Shown here one piece after another: positions 24,758-32,738 of a stretch of 39,196 nucleotides of DNA (position 1 is the first letter of the stretch; each line of letters begins with the position of its first letter). The notes below the pieces were generated by a model. That model saw nothing but the letters and a program-made list of their open reading frames with translations. It was not told where the DNA came from and made no database searches. The position numbers and the translations under genes were made by a program. The DNA comes from an uncultured Gammaproteobacteria bacterium (GTDB lineage Bacteria > Pseudomonadota > Gammaproteobacteria > Steroidobacterales > XN24): the NCBI GenBank assembly GCA_947259915.1, contig CAMYOC010000034.1:1-39196 (forward strand). The letters run 5' to 3'.

Positions 24758-26587
24758 ATGCGCACCCTCCTGAACGAGCTCAGCCGGAGACGGGTATTCC
24801 GCGTCGCCGGTATCTACGGCATCGTCTCGTGGGTGATGGTCGAGGTGGCGGACGTGGTGTTTCCGGCGCTGCAGCTGCCCGAGTGGACCGTCACCTTTGT
24901 CGTCGCGTTGTTGATGCTCGGCTTCCCGATCGCGATGGTTTTCGCCTGGGTGTTCGATATCGGTCCTCAGGGTATCGAGCGCACCGAGCCGCTGGCGCAC
25001 CGCTCAGCCGGCATCCCGGCGTTTGAACGCCTTGCTTACCTCCTGCTGCTGGCCGCCGCCATGGCCGGTCTGGGCTATCTGCTGCTGCCGGGCTATCTGC
25101 CGAGTCTGTTTTCTTCTTCGCCGGAGGCCGGAACCCGCAGCTCCATTGCGGTGCTGCCGTTCGCAAACCTGAGCCAGGACGGGGCCGACGACTATTTCAG
25201 CGACGGTATGTCCGAGGAATTGCTCAACCTGCTGGCCCGAGTGCCGGGGCTGCACGTGGCGGCGAGGACGTCCTCCTTTGCGTACAAGGACCAGAACGTG
25301 GATATCCGCCAGGTAGCGCGGGAACTGGGCGTCGAGACCGTGCTCGAGGGCAGCGTGCGGCGCGCCGGCGACCGGGTCCGGATCACCGCGCAGCTGATCG
25401 ATGCCAAGACCGGATATCATCTGTGGTCCAACACCTATGATCGGGAAATGGCGGATATCTTCGTCGTACAAGACGACATCTCCGCCGAAATAGTCAAAGC
25501 GCTCCAGGGTGAGCTGTCCGGCGAGGAGACCACCGAAGCCGTGGTCCGGGCGGCGCCGCCGACGGAAAACGTAGACGCCTATCAGCTCTATCTCCAGGCC
25601 CGTCATCAGTGGAAACGCCGGGGCGAGGGACCGATACGGAGGAGCATCGAGCTGCTGGATCAGGCCCTGGCGCTGGATCCGGAATTCGCCCGGGCCTATG
25701 CTGGGCTTGCGGCCGCCTATGTGGTGTTGCCCGGCTATTCCGGCGAGGACCTGGGCCCGCTGAACGAGAAGGCCATGGGCGCCGCCCGCCAGGCTCTGGG
25801 CCGGGATCCCAATCTGGCTGAAGCCCATGCGGTACTGGCCGAGATCGACAGCGGCGAGGGCCGCTGGACCGACGCGGAGGCGGGGTTCTTTTTTGCCACC
25901 TCCCTCGATCCCAACGATCCCACCAGCCGCCAGTGGTATTCGCTGCTGCTGCGTCGTGTCGGCCGCCTGAGCGAGGCGCTGGAGCAGGCCCAGGCCGCGC
26001 TGGAGCTGGATCCGACGTCACCGGTGATCAACAGCAATATGGCTCAAACCTATTTGGCGCTCGGTTATGACGAGAAGGCCCTGGCCTACCGGCAAACGGC
26101 TATCGATCTGGGGCTGGATGTCAGCCGCAGCGATGGCTCTGTCGAGCAGATCGTCGCGGTCCGCAACGGCGACGGCGCGTCCGTGGCGGAGTTTTTGCGA
26201 ACCGAGGAAGGGGAGGATCGGCTGAGCGATGGGTTTATCGATGCGCTCGCCGCGGTCATCAGCGACCCCGGCAGCTGGGCTCAACACAAGACCGCGCTGG
26301 AGGCCGAGGGGCTTCCGCCGGATGTGCTGTTCAAGCTCTACTTGATACTGGGCCAGGCCCGGGCGGCCCTGGATACTGCGCTGACGGTGCCCGATCCCGC
26401 TACGCTCGGTGCGGACATGTTGTGGATGCCCGAAGCCGCCGCGATGCGGCGTCTGCCTGAATTTGACCAGCTGGTCGACGCGGTCGGCCTGCTCGACTAT
26501 TGGAAGCAGTACGGCTGGCCCGATGACTGCAGACCCAGCGGTGACAGCGTCCAGTGCGGCTTCACCTCTCTCGCAGCCGGCCGCTAG
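24758..26587 (+). CDS. Membrane TolB-like/TPR protein
   Basis: 609 aa. The N-terminal part resembles the membrane module of a family often labelled adenylate-cyclase-like: RRRVFRVAGIYGIVSWVMVEVADVVFPALQLP with helices at about 17-37 and 43-66, then a third helix at about 92-111. Residues 129-235 form a TolB N-terminal-like domain (SSIAVLPFANLSQDG...YFSDGMSEELLNLLA...VLEGSVRRAGDRVRITAQLIDAKTGYHLWSNTYDRE), followed by TPR units from about 270 to 450 (ALDPEFARAYAGLAAAYVVL, ALELDPTSPVINSNMAQTYLALG). No cyclase catalytic domain is present. It probably scaffolds protein contacts at the inner membrane. Good GGGAGGGG ribosome-binding site. It is the last gene of the ECF operon, with a paralogue at 35941-38187. 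Confidence 0.85.
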   Translation: MRTLLNELSRRRVFRVAGIYGIVSWVMVEVADVVFPALQLPEWTVTFVVALLMLGFPIAMVFAWVFDIGPQGIERTEPLAHRSAGIPAFERLAYLLLLAAAMAGLGYLLLPGYLPSLFSSSPEAGTRSSIAVLPFANLSQDGADDYFSDGMSEELLNLLARVPGLHVAARTSSFAYKDQNVDIRQVARELGVETVLEGSVRRAGDRVRITAQLIDAKTGYHLWSNTYDREMADIFVVQDDISAEIVKALQGELSGEETTEAVVRAAPPTENVDAYQLYLQARHQWKRRGEGPIRRSIELLDQALALDPEFARAYAGLAAAYVVLPGYSGEDLGPLNEKAMGAARQALGRDPNLAEAHAVLAEIDSGEGRWTDAEAGFFFATSLDPNDPTSRQWYSLLLRRVGRLSEALEQAQAALELDPTSPVINSNMAQTYLALGYDEKALAYRQTAIDLGLDVSRSDGSVEQIVAVRNGDGASVAEFLRTEEGEDRLSDGFIDALAAVISDPGSWAQHKTALEAEGLPPDVLFKLYLILGQARAALDTALTVPDPATLGADMLWMPEAAAMRRLPEFDQLVDAVGLLDYWKQYGWPDDCRPSGDSVQCGFTSLAAGR

Positions 26588-26623
26588 ACGGGTCTGCGTT
26601 TCTCGCAAAAGCGCTACCCAAGT

Positions 26624-26636
26624 CTCATATAATGAG
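26624..26636 (+). promoter_or_regulatory. Candidate promoter of the asmA operon (-10 TATAAT in a small palindrome)
   Basis: A perfect -10 hexamer TATAAT at 26628-26633 lies inside the inverted repeat CTCAT-ATA-ATGAG (26624-26636). No convincing -35 is seen at 16-18 nt upstream (GCAAAA at best). Transcription would begin near 26640, about 70 nt before the asmA ATG. The symmetry may form an operator, or may simply be chance. Confidence 0.45.
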
Positions 26637-26710
26637 GAAAGGTAGGTGGCTTTTCGGGCTGACCCAAATCTCCTGCGTGTCGTCTTACGTCCACGACGAG
26701 GAATTCCGCG

Positions 26711-29215
26711 ATGAAATCGATGTTCAAAATCCTGGCATGGCTGATCGGCCTGGTCCTCGTCCTCATCATCCTGGCGGCGGTGCTGCTGCCGCGGTTTTTC
26801 GACCCCAACGACTTCCGCGGCCAGATTGCCGATACGGTCCGTGAGCAGACCGGCCGCGAGTTGACCATCGAGGGTGATCTCCAACTCTCGGTGATCCCGT
26901 GGCTGGGCGTGAGCATCGGCCGCACCACTCTCAGCAATGACCCGGCCTATGGCGATGCGCCCATGCTGGCGGTGGAAGACGCTTCGGTCGGCGTGAAATT
27001 AATGCCGCTGATCAGCCGCCGGATCGAGGTCAGCGAAATACGTCTGGACGGGTTGCGGCTCAATCTGGTGCGTGACGCCCGCGGCTCGAACTGGGACAGC
27101 CTGGTCGCCGCCGAGGAAGACGCGCCGCCCGCGCCCGAGGAGGACGCCGGTCAGAGCTTCGATCTGAAACAGGTCGGCGGCATCCGCGTGCGCGATGCCC
27201 AGGTCTCGTTCCAGGACAAGGTCGACGGCATGTCGCTAAAGGCCGAGCTGGGTGAATTCGGTACCGGCGCGATCGCCATCGACGGCACCGCGATTGATCT
27301 CGACGGCATCCGGGTTGAGGCGGCCGATCTCGCCTTCGAGAGCAAGGACACGGGTGCTGTTACCACCCGGATCGAAAAGATGAGCACCGGCCGGATCGCC
27401 GGCACACCTGAAGCGCTGATCATCGGCGGCGCGGAATTGATCGCGGCCGAACTCTCGATGAAAAGCGCGGATGGCGACTACAGCATGAACATCGGCAGCT
27501 TTACCAGCGGTGATATTGCGACGGATCCCAAGGCGCCGCAGATCGGTGGTCTGCGTCTGGAAGACGCGAAGTTTTCGGTAAGGCCCGCGGACGGCGAGCC
27601 GATGCAGGGCAGTATCCCGTCTTTCGAGATCGAGAAACTGGTCGCCGGCCAGGAGTCCCCGATCAAGGGCAAGCTCAAAGCACAGCTGGGCGAACCGGTG
27701 ATGGACGTCGATCTGGATCTGAGCGGACGCGCACGGATGGACGGCGCCAAAATCGGTCTCGCGGGGCTGCTGGTCAAGGCAAAACTCACCGGCGAGGAGC
27801 TGCCGGGTGGCAGCCAGGATGCCGAGCTGTCCGCCGACAGTGTGCAGATAGATCAGGAGGCCCAGACGCTGGTGCTCGACGGCGCTCGCGCGTCGGTAGC
27901 GGGGATGAATGTCTCGCTGCAGGCGCGGGGATCGAAGATCGTCGATGCGCCCGAGATCAGCGGCCGGATCGAGATCGCGGAGTTCTCCCCACGCAAGCTG
28001 TTCAAAACCCTGGCCATGGAGGTGCCGATCACCGCCGACCCGGACGTGCTGACCCGGGCCGCGCTGAGTGGCGACTTCGCGATGGCGGGCAACAAATTCT
28101 CGCTGAACAATCTCAAGGCGCGGCTGGATGACACCGCGCTGAGCGGCCAGGCCTCCGTTGCTGAGGGGACGCCGCAGGTGGCCCGCGCCACGCTGCAGGT
28201 GGATGCCATCGACCTGGATCGATACCTGCCGCCAGCGACGGAAGATGAAGCGCCGGCACCAGCCGAGACCGCCGATGCGCAGATCAACAGCGCCGATTTG
28301 CGCGGCAAGGACGTGGACGCCAGCCTGGATATCGGCCAGGTCAAGGTCTCCGGCCTGACCCTGACCGGCATCAAGGCCAGGGCGGTGATCCGCGATGGCA
28401 AACTCACCCTTGATCCGCTGCAGTCCAATCTCTATGACGGCAGCGTCCAGGGCCGGGTGGTGCTGGACGGCAGCGGCGATGTACCGGCGTTGACCTTGAA
28501 ACAATCCCTCGATGGCGTGCAGGTATCGCCGCTGCTCAACGATCTGGCTGAAGTGGAGAAATTGGTCGGCGTGGCCAATTTCTCCATGGATCTGAACACC
28601 GCCGGCCAGACCTCGTCGCAGATGATCGCGGATCTCGACGGCACGATGAAATTCGGTGTCGACGACGGCAAGATACGCGGCATCAATATCACCCATGCGG
28701 TCCAATCCGCGCTGGCGCTGCTCGATCGCAAGGCGCCGCCGGCCAAGACGTCCGAGGACACGCCGTTCGACTTTATGCGCGGCACCGCCACAATAACCAA
28801 TGGCGTGATGCGCAATGACGATCTGACCGGCGATCTGATCGCGATGAACGTGACCGGCAAAGGCCAGATCAATCTGGTCGACGAGACCATCGATTACGAC
28901 CTGTTGGCGTCGGTACCGGAAGGCCAGAAGTCCGCAGATCTCGGTCTCGGCAAAGCGGCCGGCAAATCGGTACCGATTACGATCAGCGGCAGTCTGGACG
29001 ATCCCTCGGTCAAGGCGGACGTGGGTGCGCTGATCGGCGACAAGGTCAAGTCGCTGATCCGCGATCAGCTCGGTCTCGGCGGCGACAAGACGCCGGAGGG
29101 CGATCAGGCAGCGCCGGCAGATGGCGAGGCCGCGCCCGAGGAAGAGCCCAAGAGCACCGAGGATCAACTCAAGGAAGAAGCCGACAAGCTCAAGAAGAAG
29201 CTGTTCGGCGGATGA
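26711..29215 (+). CDS. asmA: AsmA-family protein
   Basis: An 834 aa inner-membrane-anchored periplasmic protein. One N-terminal helix (MKSMFKILAWLIGLVLVLIILAAVLL) is followed by the AsmA start FFDPNDFRGQIADTVREQTGRELTIEGDLQLSVIPWLGVSIGRTTLSND, a long repetitive beta region, and the conserved AsmA C-terminal domain around 590-760 (DGSVQGRVVLDGSG, ADLDGTMKFGVDDGKIRGINI, NDDLTGDLIAMNVTGKGQINLVDETIDYDLLA). The tail is acidic and lysine-rich (EEEPKSTEDQLKEEADKLKKKLFGG). AsmA-like proteins are bridge-type proteins implicated in moving phospholipid to the outer membrane. The start ATG 26711 follows GAGGAA. The stop overlaps the next gene by 4 nt. Placement upstream of mutY is conserved in gammaproteobacteria. 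Confidence 0.92.
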   Translation: MKSMFKILAWLIGLVLVLIILAAVLLPRFFDPNDFRGQIADTVREQTGRELTIEGDLQLSVIPWLGVSIGRTTLSNDPAYGDAPMLAVEDASVGVKLMPLISRRIEVSEIRLDGLRLNLVRDARGSNWDSLVAAEEDAPPAPEEDAGQSFDLKQVGGIRVRDAQVSFQDKVDGMSLKAELGEFGTGAIAIDGTAIDLDGIRVEAADLAFESKDTGAVTTRIEKMSTGRIAGTPEALIIGGAELIAAELSMKSADGDYSMNIGSFTSGDIATDPKAPQIGGLRLEDAKFSVRPADGEPMQGSIPSFEIEKLVAGQESPIKGKLKAQLGEPVMDVDLDLSGRARMDGAKIGLAGLLVKAKLTGEELPGGSQDAELSADSVQIDQEAQTLVLDGARASVAGMNVSLQARGSKIVDAPEISGRIEIAEFSPRKLFKTLAMEVPITADPDVLTRAALSGDFAMAGNKFSLNNLKARLDDTALSGQASVAEGTPQVARATLQVDAIDLDRYLPPATEDEAPAPAETADAQINSADLRGKDVDASLDIGQVKVSGLTLTGIKARAVIRDGKLTLDPLQSNLYDGSVQGRVVLDGSGDVPALTLKQSLDGVQVSPLLNDLAEVEKLVGVANFSMDLNTAGQTSSQMIADLDGTMKFGVDDGKIRGINITHAVQSALALLDRKAPPAKTSEDTPFDFMRGTATITNGVMRNDDLTGDLIAMNVTGKGQINLVDETIDYDLLASVPEGQKSADLGLGKAAGKSVPITISGSLDDPSVKADVGALIGDKVKSLIRDQLGLGGDKTPEGDQAAPADGEAAPEEEPKSTEDQLKEEADKLKKKLFGG

Positions 29216-29799
29216 GGTCGGCGATGGCGGCGCTGCTGCTGGGCCTGTGGTTCAGCGGCGCGGGCGCGGCGGAGTTCCTCGAGCTGGAATTCACTCGTGA
29301 AGGGGGTGGCCGCTATCGTCTGGTCTCGGAGATCCGCATCGATGCGCCGGCGGACGGTGTCTACGAGGTGCTGGCGGATTATCCGGGACTCCCGCGTCTG
29401 TCCAGCATATTCGAAGAGGGCCGCGTGCTGGAACCGATCGAAGACGGGCGCGGGCTGGTCTATCTGAAGGTGAAAGGCTGCGTGCTGTTCTTCTGCCGTG
29501 AGGTCGAGATGGTGGAACAGCTCGAGGTCGACCCGCCGCGCGAGATGATCGTGGTCATCGATCCAGCCCGTAGCGATCTGGATTTCGGCCGCGCCATCTG
29601 GACCGTGATCCCCGAAGGCGATGGTTGCCGGGTGCTATACGAACTGGAGATGGAGCCCGACTTCTGGATCCCTCCGGTGATCGGCCCGGCCGTGGTCGAG
29701 GCGGTGCTGCACCGACGCGGTCTGCGCGCCGCGCGGCGTCTCGAAGCCCTGGCGTCCGGACAGGAGGTGCCGCCCGAGATCGCGGTCGAGCGCTCGTGA
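29212..29799 (+). CDS. Periplasmic SRPBCC (START-like) protein 1
   Basis: 195 aa with a signal peptide (MRSAMAALLLGLWFSGAGA) and then a START/SRPBCC ligand-binding fold: SEIRIDAPADGVYEVLADYPGLPRLSSIFEEGRVLE, KVKGCVLFFCREVEMVEQLEVDPP and VIPEGDGCRVLYELEMEPDFWIPPVIGPAVVEAVL. Such domains hold hydrophobic ligands such as polyketides, quinones or lipids. Two cysteines in KGCVLFFC are shared with the following paralogue. It overlaps asmA (ATGA) and the next gene (GTGA), so it belongs to the same translation-coupled unit. A role with AsmA in handling lipid in the periplasm is reasonable but inferred. Confidence 0.82.
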   Translation: MRSAMAALLLGLWFSGAGAAEFLELEFTREGGGRYRLVSEIRIDAPADGVYEVLADYPGLPRLSSIFEEGRVLEPIEDGRGLVYLKVKGCVLFFCREVEMVEQLEVDPPREMIVVIDPARSDLDFGRAIWTVIPEGDGCRVLYELEMEPDFWIPPVIGPAVVEAVLHRRGLRAARRLEALASGQEVPPEIAVERS

Positions 29800-30416
29800 G
29801 CGAGGCGGGTTCCGCAGCCGGAGCCTTGTGTCGTTGCCTTGTCCTGCAAACGAGCCTGTTGTGGGCGAGCGCCAGCGCTGGCGCGGATATCCGCCAGATC
29901 GACGTGCATCACGAGGACGAGCGCTACTTCCTGTCCCTCGAGGCCTTTATCGATGCGCCGCCGCTGGCCGTATTCGCGGTCATCACCGATTACGAGAACA
30001 TCGATCGGCTGCATCGCCGGGTGCGCGAGAGTCGCGTGCTGCGGCGGATCGACGGTCGCACGGTGGAGGTCTATACGCTGATGAAAGGCTGCGTGGCAGG
30101 CATCTTCTGCAAGAGCCTGGAGCGGGTCGAGCGTATTGAAGAGACGCCGCCGGGAGAACTGGTGGCCACGGTGATCCCCGAGCAGAGTGATTTCGCCTCC
30201 GGCAGCGTCCACTGGCGTCTGGAACCGGAGGGAGAGGGCACGCGTCTGCGCTATGACAGCCAGATGGACCCGGATTTTTGGGTGCCGGCGATCCTCGGTG
30301 ACGGTTTGCTGCAGATGTCGATCAAACGCACCACCAAGGACATGATCCGGCAGGTCGAGATCGAGGCCCGGTCGCTCGCCGTCGGCGGTGGGGAACCATG
30401 GATCGAGCGCCAATGA
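29796..30416 (+). CDS. Periplasmic SRPBCC (START-like) protein 2
   Basis: A 206 aa paralogue of the preceding gene. The GTG start at 29796 overlaps the upstream TGA (GTGA) and gives a signal-like segment (CLVLQTSLLWASASAGA) before the domain. Conserved blocks are FIDAPPLAVFAVITDYENIDRLHRRVRESRVLRR, LMKGCVAGIFCKSLERVERIEETPPG and LEPEGEGTRLRYDSQMDPDFWVPAILGDGLLQM. It shares with its neighbour the KGC...FC cysteine pair and the xMxPDFWxPxxxG motif. An earlier in-frame ATG at 29625 would translate part of gene 1 out of frame and is rejected. It overlaps mutY by 4 nt. Confidence 0.82.
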   Translation: MSEAGSAAGALCRCLVLQTSLLWASASAGADIRQIDVHHEDERYFLSLEAFIDAPPLAVFAVITDYENIDRLHRRVRESRVLRRIDGRTVEVYTLMKGCVAGIFCKSLERVERIEETPPGELVATVIPEQSDFASGSVHWRLEPEGEGTRLRYDSQMDPDFWVPAILGDGLLQMSIKRTTKDMIRQVEIEARSLAVGGGEPWIERQ

Positions 30417-31531
30417 ACGCGGATGCGTTTAGCCGACAGCTGCTCGACTGGTACGACAGTCATGGCCGTCACGATCTGCCCTGGCAGCAGCCGCGCAGCG
30501 CCTACCAGGTGTGGGTCTCGGAGATCATGCTGCAGCAGACCCAGGTCAGCACCGTGGTGCCGTATTTCGAGCGCTTTATGCAGCACTTTCCCGAGATTCA
30601 GGATCTGGCAGCCACCGAGCTTGATGAGGTGCTGCATCTCTGGTCCGGGCTCGGCTATTACGCCCGGGCCCGCAACCTGCACCGCGCCGCGCGGCGGGTC
30701 GTCGAGAAACATAGCGGTGAATTGCCACAAGTATTCGAGGACCTGCTGGCGCTGCCCGGTATCGGTCGCTCGACCGCCGGAGCGATCCTCGCGCTGGCCT
30801 GCGATCAACGCCACGCGATCCTCGATGGCAACGTCAAGCGCGTGTTGTGTCGGGCCTTTGCCGTCAGAGGCTGGCCCGGACGCCGCGAGACAGAGAAGCG
30901 TCTCTGGGCGCTGGCAGATGACCTGACGCCAGCCTCGCGGATCGCTGATTACACCCAGGCGATCATGGATCTTGGCGCGACCCTGTGTCGTCGGGGGCAG
31001 CCGGATTGTGCACGGTGCCCGCTAATGACCGGGTGCCGTGCACACGCGCTGGGTATACAAACCGAGCTGCCAACGCCACGACCAAAGAAGGCACGACCGC
31101 GCCGGCAGACGACCATGCTGTTGGTGGTCGATCGGGAAGAACGCGTGTTGTTACGACGGCGCGCTGCGGACGGGCTATGGGGAGGACTATGGAGTCTGCC
31201 CGAGCTGGAACCGGGTGACGATCCGATGGCCTGGTGTGCGGAACGATTCGGCGTGGTACCCACGACGAGCCAGGTCCTTCCCACGGTCAGTCACGGCTTT
31301 ACTCACTTCGAGCTGGAGATTCAGCCCGTTATGATTAGCATCGAGAGCACCGGGGACCGGGGCGTCATGGATGGTGACGGCTGGCTCTGGTATAACCGGC
31401 GTTCCCCATCCCGGGTGGGTCTGGCCGCCGTGATCGAACGGCTGCTAAAGCAAACAGAAACTAGCGGCGCAACAGGTGGAGATGCTGATGAGCAGGATGG
31501 TCAATTGCGTAGTGCTGAAAGTCGAGGCTGA
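30413..31531 (+). CDS. mutY: Adenine DNA glycosylase MutY
   Basis: A 372 aa base-excision repair enzyme that removes adenine paired with 8-oxoguanine. Catalytic E37 ([12 protein letters not shown]), the helix-hairpin-helix ([13 protein letters not shown], about 113-125) and D137 ([10 protein letters not shown]) are present. So are the four cysteines of the 4Fe-4S cluster, spaced 6-2-5 (C191, C198, C201, C207). The C-terminal NUDIX-like domain ([33 protein letters not shown]) recognises 8-oxoguanine. The start at ATG 30413 overlaps the preceding stop (ATGA); an in-frame ATG at 30398 is also possible. The extended C-terminus overlaps yggX by 44 nt. Confidence 0.95.
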   Translation: MNADAFSRQLLDWYDSHGRHDLPWQQPRSAYQVWVSEIMLQQTQVSTVVPYFERFMQHFPEIQDLAATELDEVLHLWSGLGYYARARNLHRAARRVVEKHSGELPQVFEDLLALPGIGRSTAGAILALACDQRHAILDGNVKRVLCRAFAVRGWPGRRETEKRLWALADDLTPASRIADYTQAIMDLGATLCRRGQPDCARCPLMTGCRAHALGIQTELPTPRPKKARPRRQTTMLLVVDREERVLLRRRAADGLWGGLWSLPELEPGDDPMAWCAERFGVVPTTSQVLPTVSHGFTHFELEIQPVMISIESTGDRGVMDGDGWLWYNRRSPSRVGLAAVIERLLKQTETSGATGGDADEQDGQLRSAESRG

Positions 31532-31757
31532 AGGCATGGACTACGCGCCCTATCCGGGTGAGCTTGGTCAGCGCATCTACGAGAATGTGTCCCGCCAGGC
31601 CTGGCAGCAGTGGCTGGGACATCAGACCATGCTGATCAACGAGTATCGCCTGACCCCGATCGAGCCCGAGGCACGCAAGTTCCTCGAGGGTGAGATGGAG
31701 AAATTCTTCTTCGGCGAAGGCGTCGCCCGTCCCGAGGGCTACGTCCCCGAGGGATGA
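31488..31757 (+). CDS. yggX: Fe(2+)-trafficking / oxidative damage protection protein YggX
   Basis: An 89 aa small cytoplasmic protein of the YggX family, linked to protection of iron-sulfur clusters and to iron handling. It begins [10 protein letters not shown] with the conserved cysteine at position 7, then [34 protein letters not shown] and a closing GYVPEG. The start at ATG 31488 matches the family N-terminus; a GGTGGAG lies just upstream inside mutY. The mutY-yggX order is conserved in gammaproteobacteria, fitting a shared oxidative-stress role with an iron-sulfur DNA glycosylase. Its TGA directly abuts the converging egtD stop (TGATCA), with no terminator between them. Confidence 0.95.
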   Translation: MSRMVNCVVLKVEAEGMDYAPYPGELGQRIYENVSRQAWQQWLGHQTMLINEYRLTPIEPEARKFLEGEMEKFFFGEGVARPEGYVPEG

Positions 31758-32738
31758 TCAGTCGCGTGCGAGAAATTGCACGCTAAATAGGGCTTCGGCG
31801 TCGGTCCACACTTGCTCGACCCGCCAGCCCGCGCGGGCGGCCAGCTCGGCGAACTCGGACAATTCGTATTTGTGGGAATACTCGGTGAGGATGGTCTCGC
31901 CGACCTCGAACTCGACGGTTTCTCCGTCCACAGCGACGGTTTGTGACCGGCCGCTGATCAGCCGCATCTCGATCCGCCCCGCCTCGGCATTCCAGTCGGC
32001 CCGATGTTCAAAGGCAGCCAGATCGAAGTTTGCGCCCAGCTCGCGGTTGATCCGTTCGAGCAGATTCAGATTAAAGCGGGCAGTCACGCCGGCGTCGTCG
32101 TTATACGCCGCCTCGACCGTGCTGCGGTCCTTGCGCAGATCGACGCCGATCAACAGCGCACCGCCGGGCCCGGCTTCGGTGTGCATCACCTCGAGCAGCT
32201 GCCCGGCTTCTGCGGTCGCGAAGTTACCGATGGTCGAGCCCGGAAAGAACACGAGATTCCGTGCCTGATGGGCGTCGGGTTCCGGCAACTCGAACGGCGC
32301 GGTGAAATCCGCGCAGACCGGGAGCACCTCGATGGCCGGGAACTCGGCCGCCAGTTCGCTGGCCGAGGCCACAAGATGGTCTCGCGAGATCTCCACCGGC
32401 ACATAGGCCACCGGCCGATCCAGACCCTGCAACAGCTGCCGGGTCTTGAGACCGGAGCCGGAACCGAATTCGATCACGCAGGCGCGCGGCCCAACGCGTG
32501 CGGCGATCTGCGGCATAAACGCGCCCATGATCTCCAGCTCTGCCCGGGTCGGATAGTACTCCGGCAGCTCGGTGATCAGATCGAACAGCCGCGAGCCCTC
32601 GGCGTCATAGAAATACATCGGTGACATCCACTTGGGGCTGTCGCTCAAACCGGTCAATACATCGCGGGCGAAATTCGACGCCGGCGGATGGAGATCGAGC
32701 AGCCGCACGGTGGCGGCTGTCTTGGTGGCTTCCTGCAT
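31758..32738 (-). CDS. egtD: L-histidine N(alpha)-methyltransferase EgtD
   Basis: A 326 aa SAM-dependent enzyme that trimethylates histidine to hercynine, the first step to ergothioneine. Marks include SPKWMSPMYFYDAEGSRLFDLITELPEYYPTRAELEIM near the N-terminus, the SAM-binding IEFGSGSGLKTRQLL, YVPVEISRDHL, FFPGSTIGNF, LLIGVDLRKD and a C-terminal SHKYELSEF. The start at ATG 32738 shares one base with the egtB stop (TGATG), so the two are coupled; the open frame continues 44 codons upstream inside egtB but is not part of the protein. Egt pathway enzymes give a thiol antioxidant. As usual for Proteobacteria, there is no egtC or egtE nearby. Confidence 0.95.
   Translation of the reverse strand: MQEATKTAATVRLLDLHPPASNFARDVLTGLSDSPKWMSPMYFYDAEGSRLFDLITELPEYYPTRAELEIMGAFMPQIAARVGPRACVIEFGSGSGLKTRQLLQGLDRPVAYVPVEISRDHLVASASELAAEFPAIEVLPVCADFTAPFELPEPDAHQARNLVFFPGSTIGNFATAEAGQLLEVMHTEAGPGGALLIGVDLRKDRSTVEAAYNDDAGVTARFNLNLLERINRELGANFDLAAFEHRADWNAEAGRIEMRLISGRSQTVAVDGETVEFEVGETILTEYSHKYELSEFAELAARAGWRVEQVWTDAEALFSVQFLARD

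Noticed and set aside
27236..29167. 643-codon open frame opposite asmA
   Set aside because: Same antisense effect; the AsmA reading has a signal anchor, family motifs and coupled neighbours.
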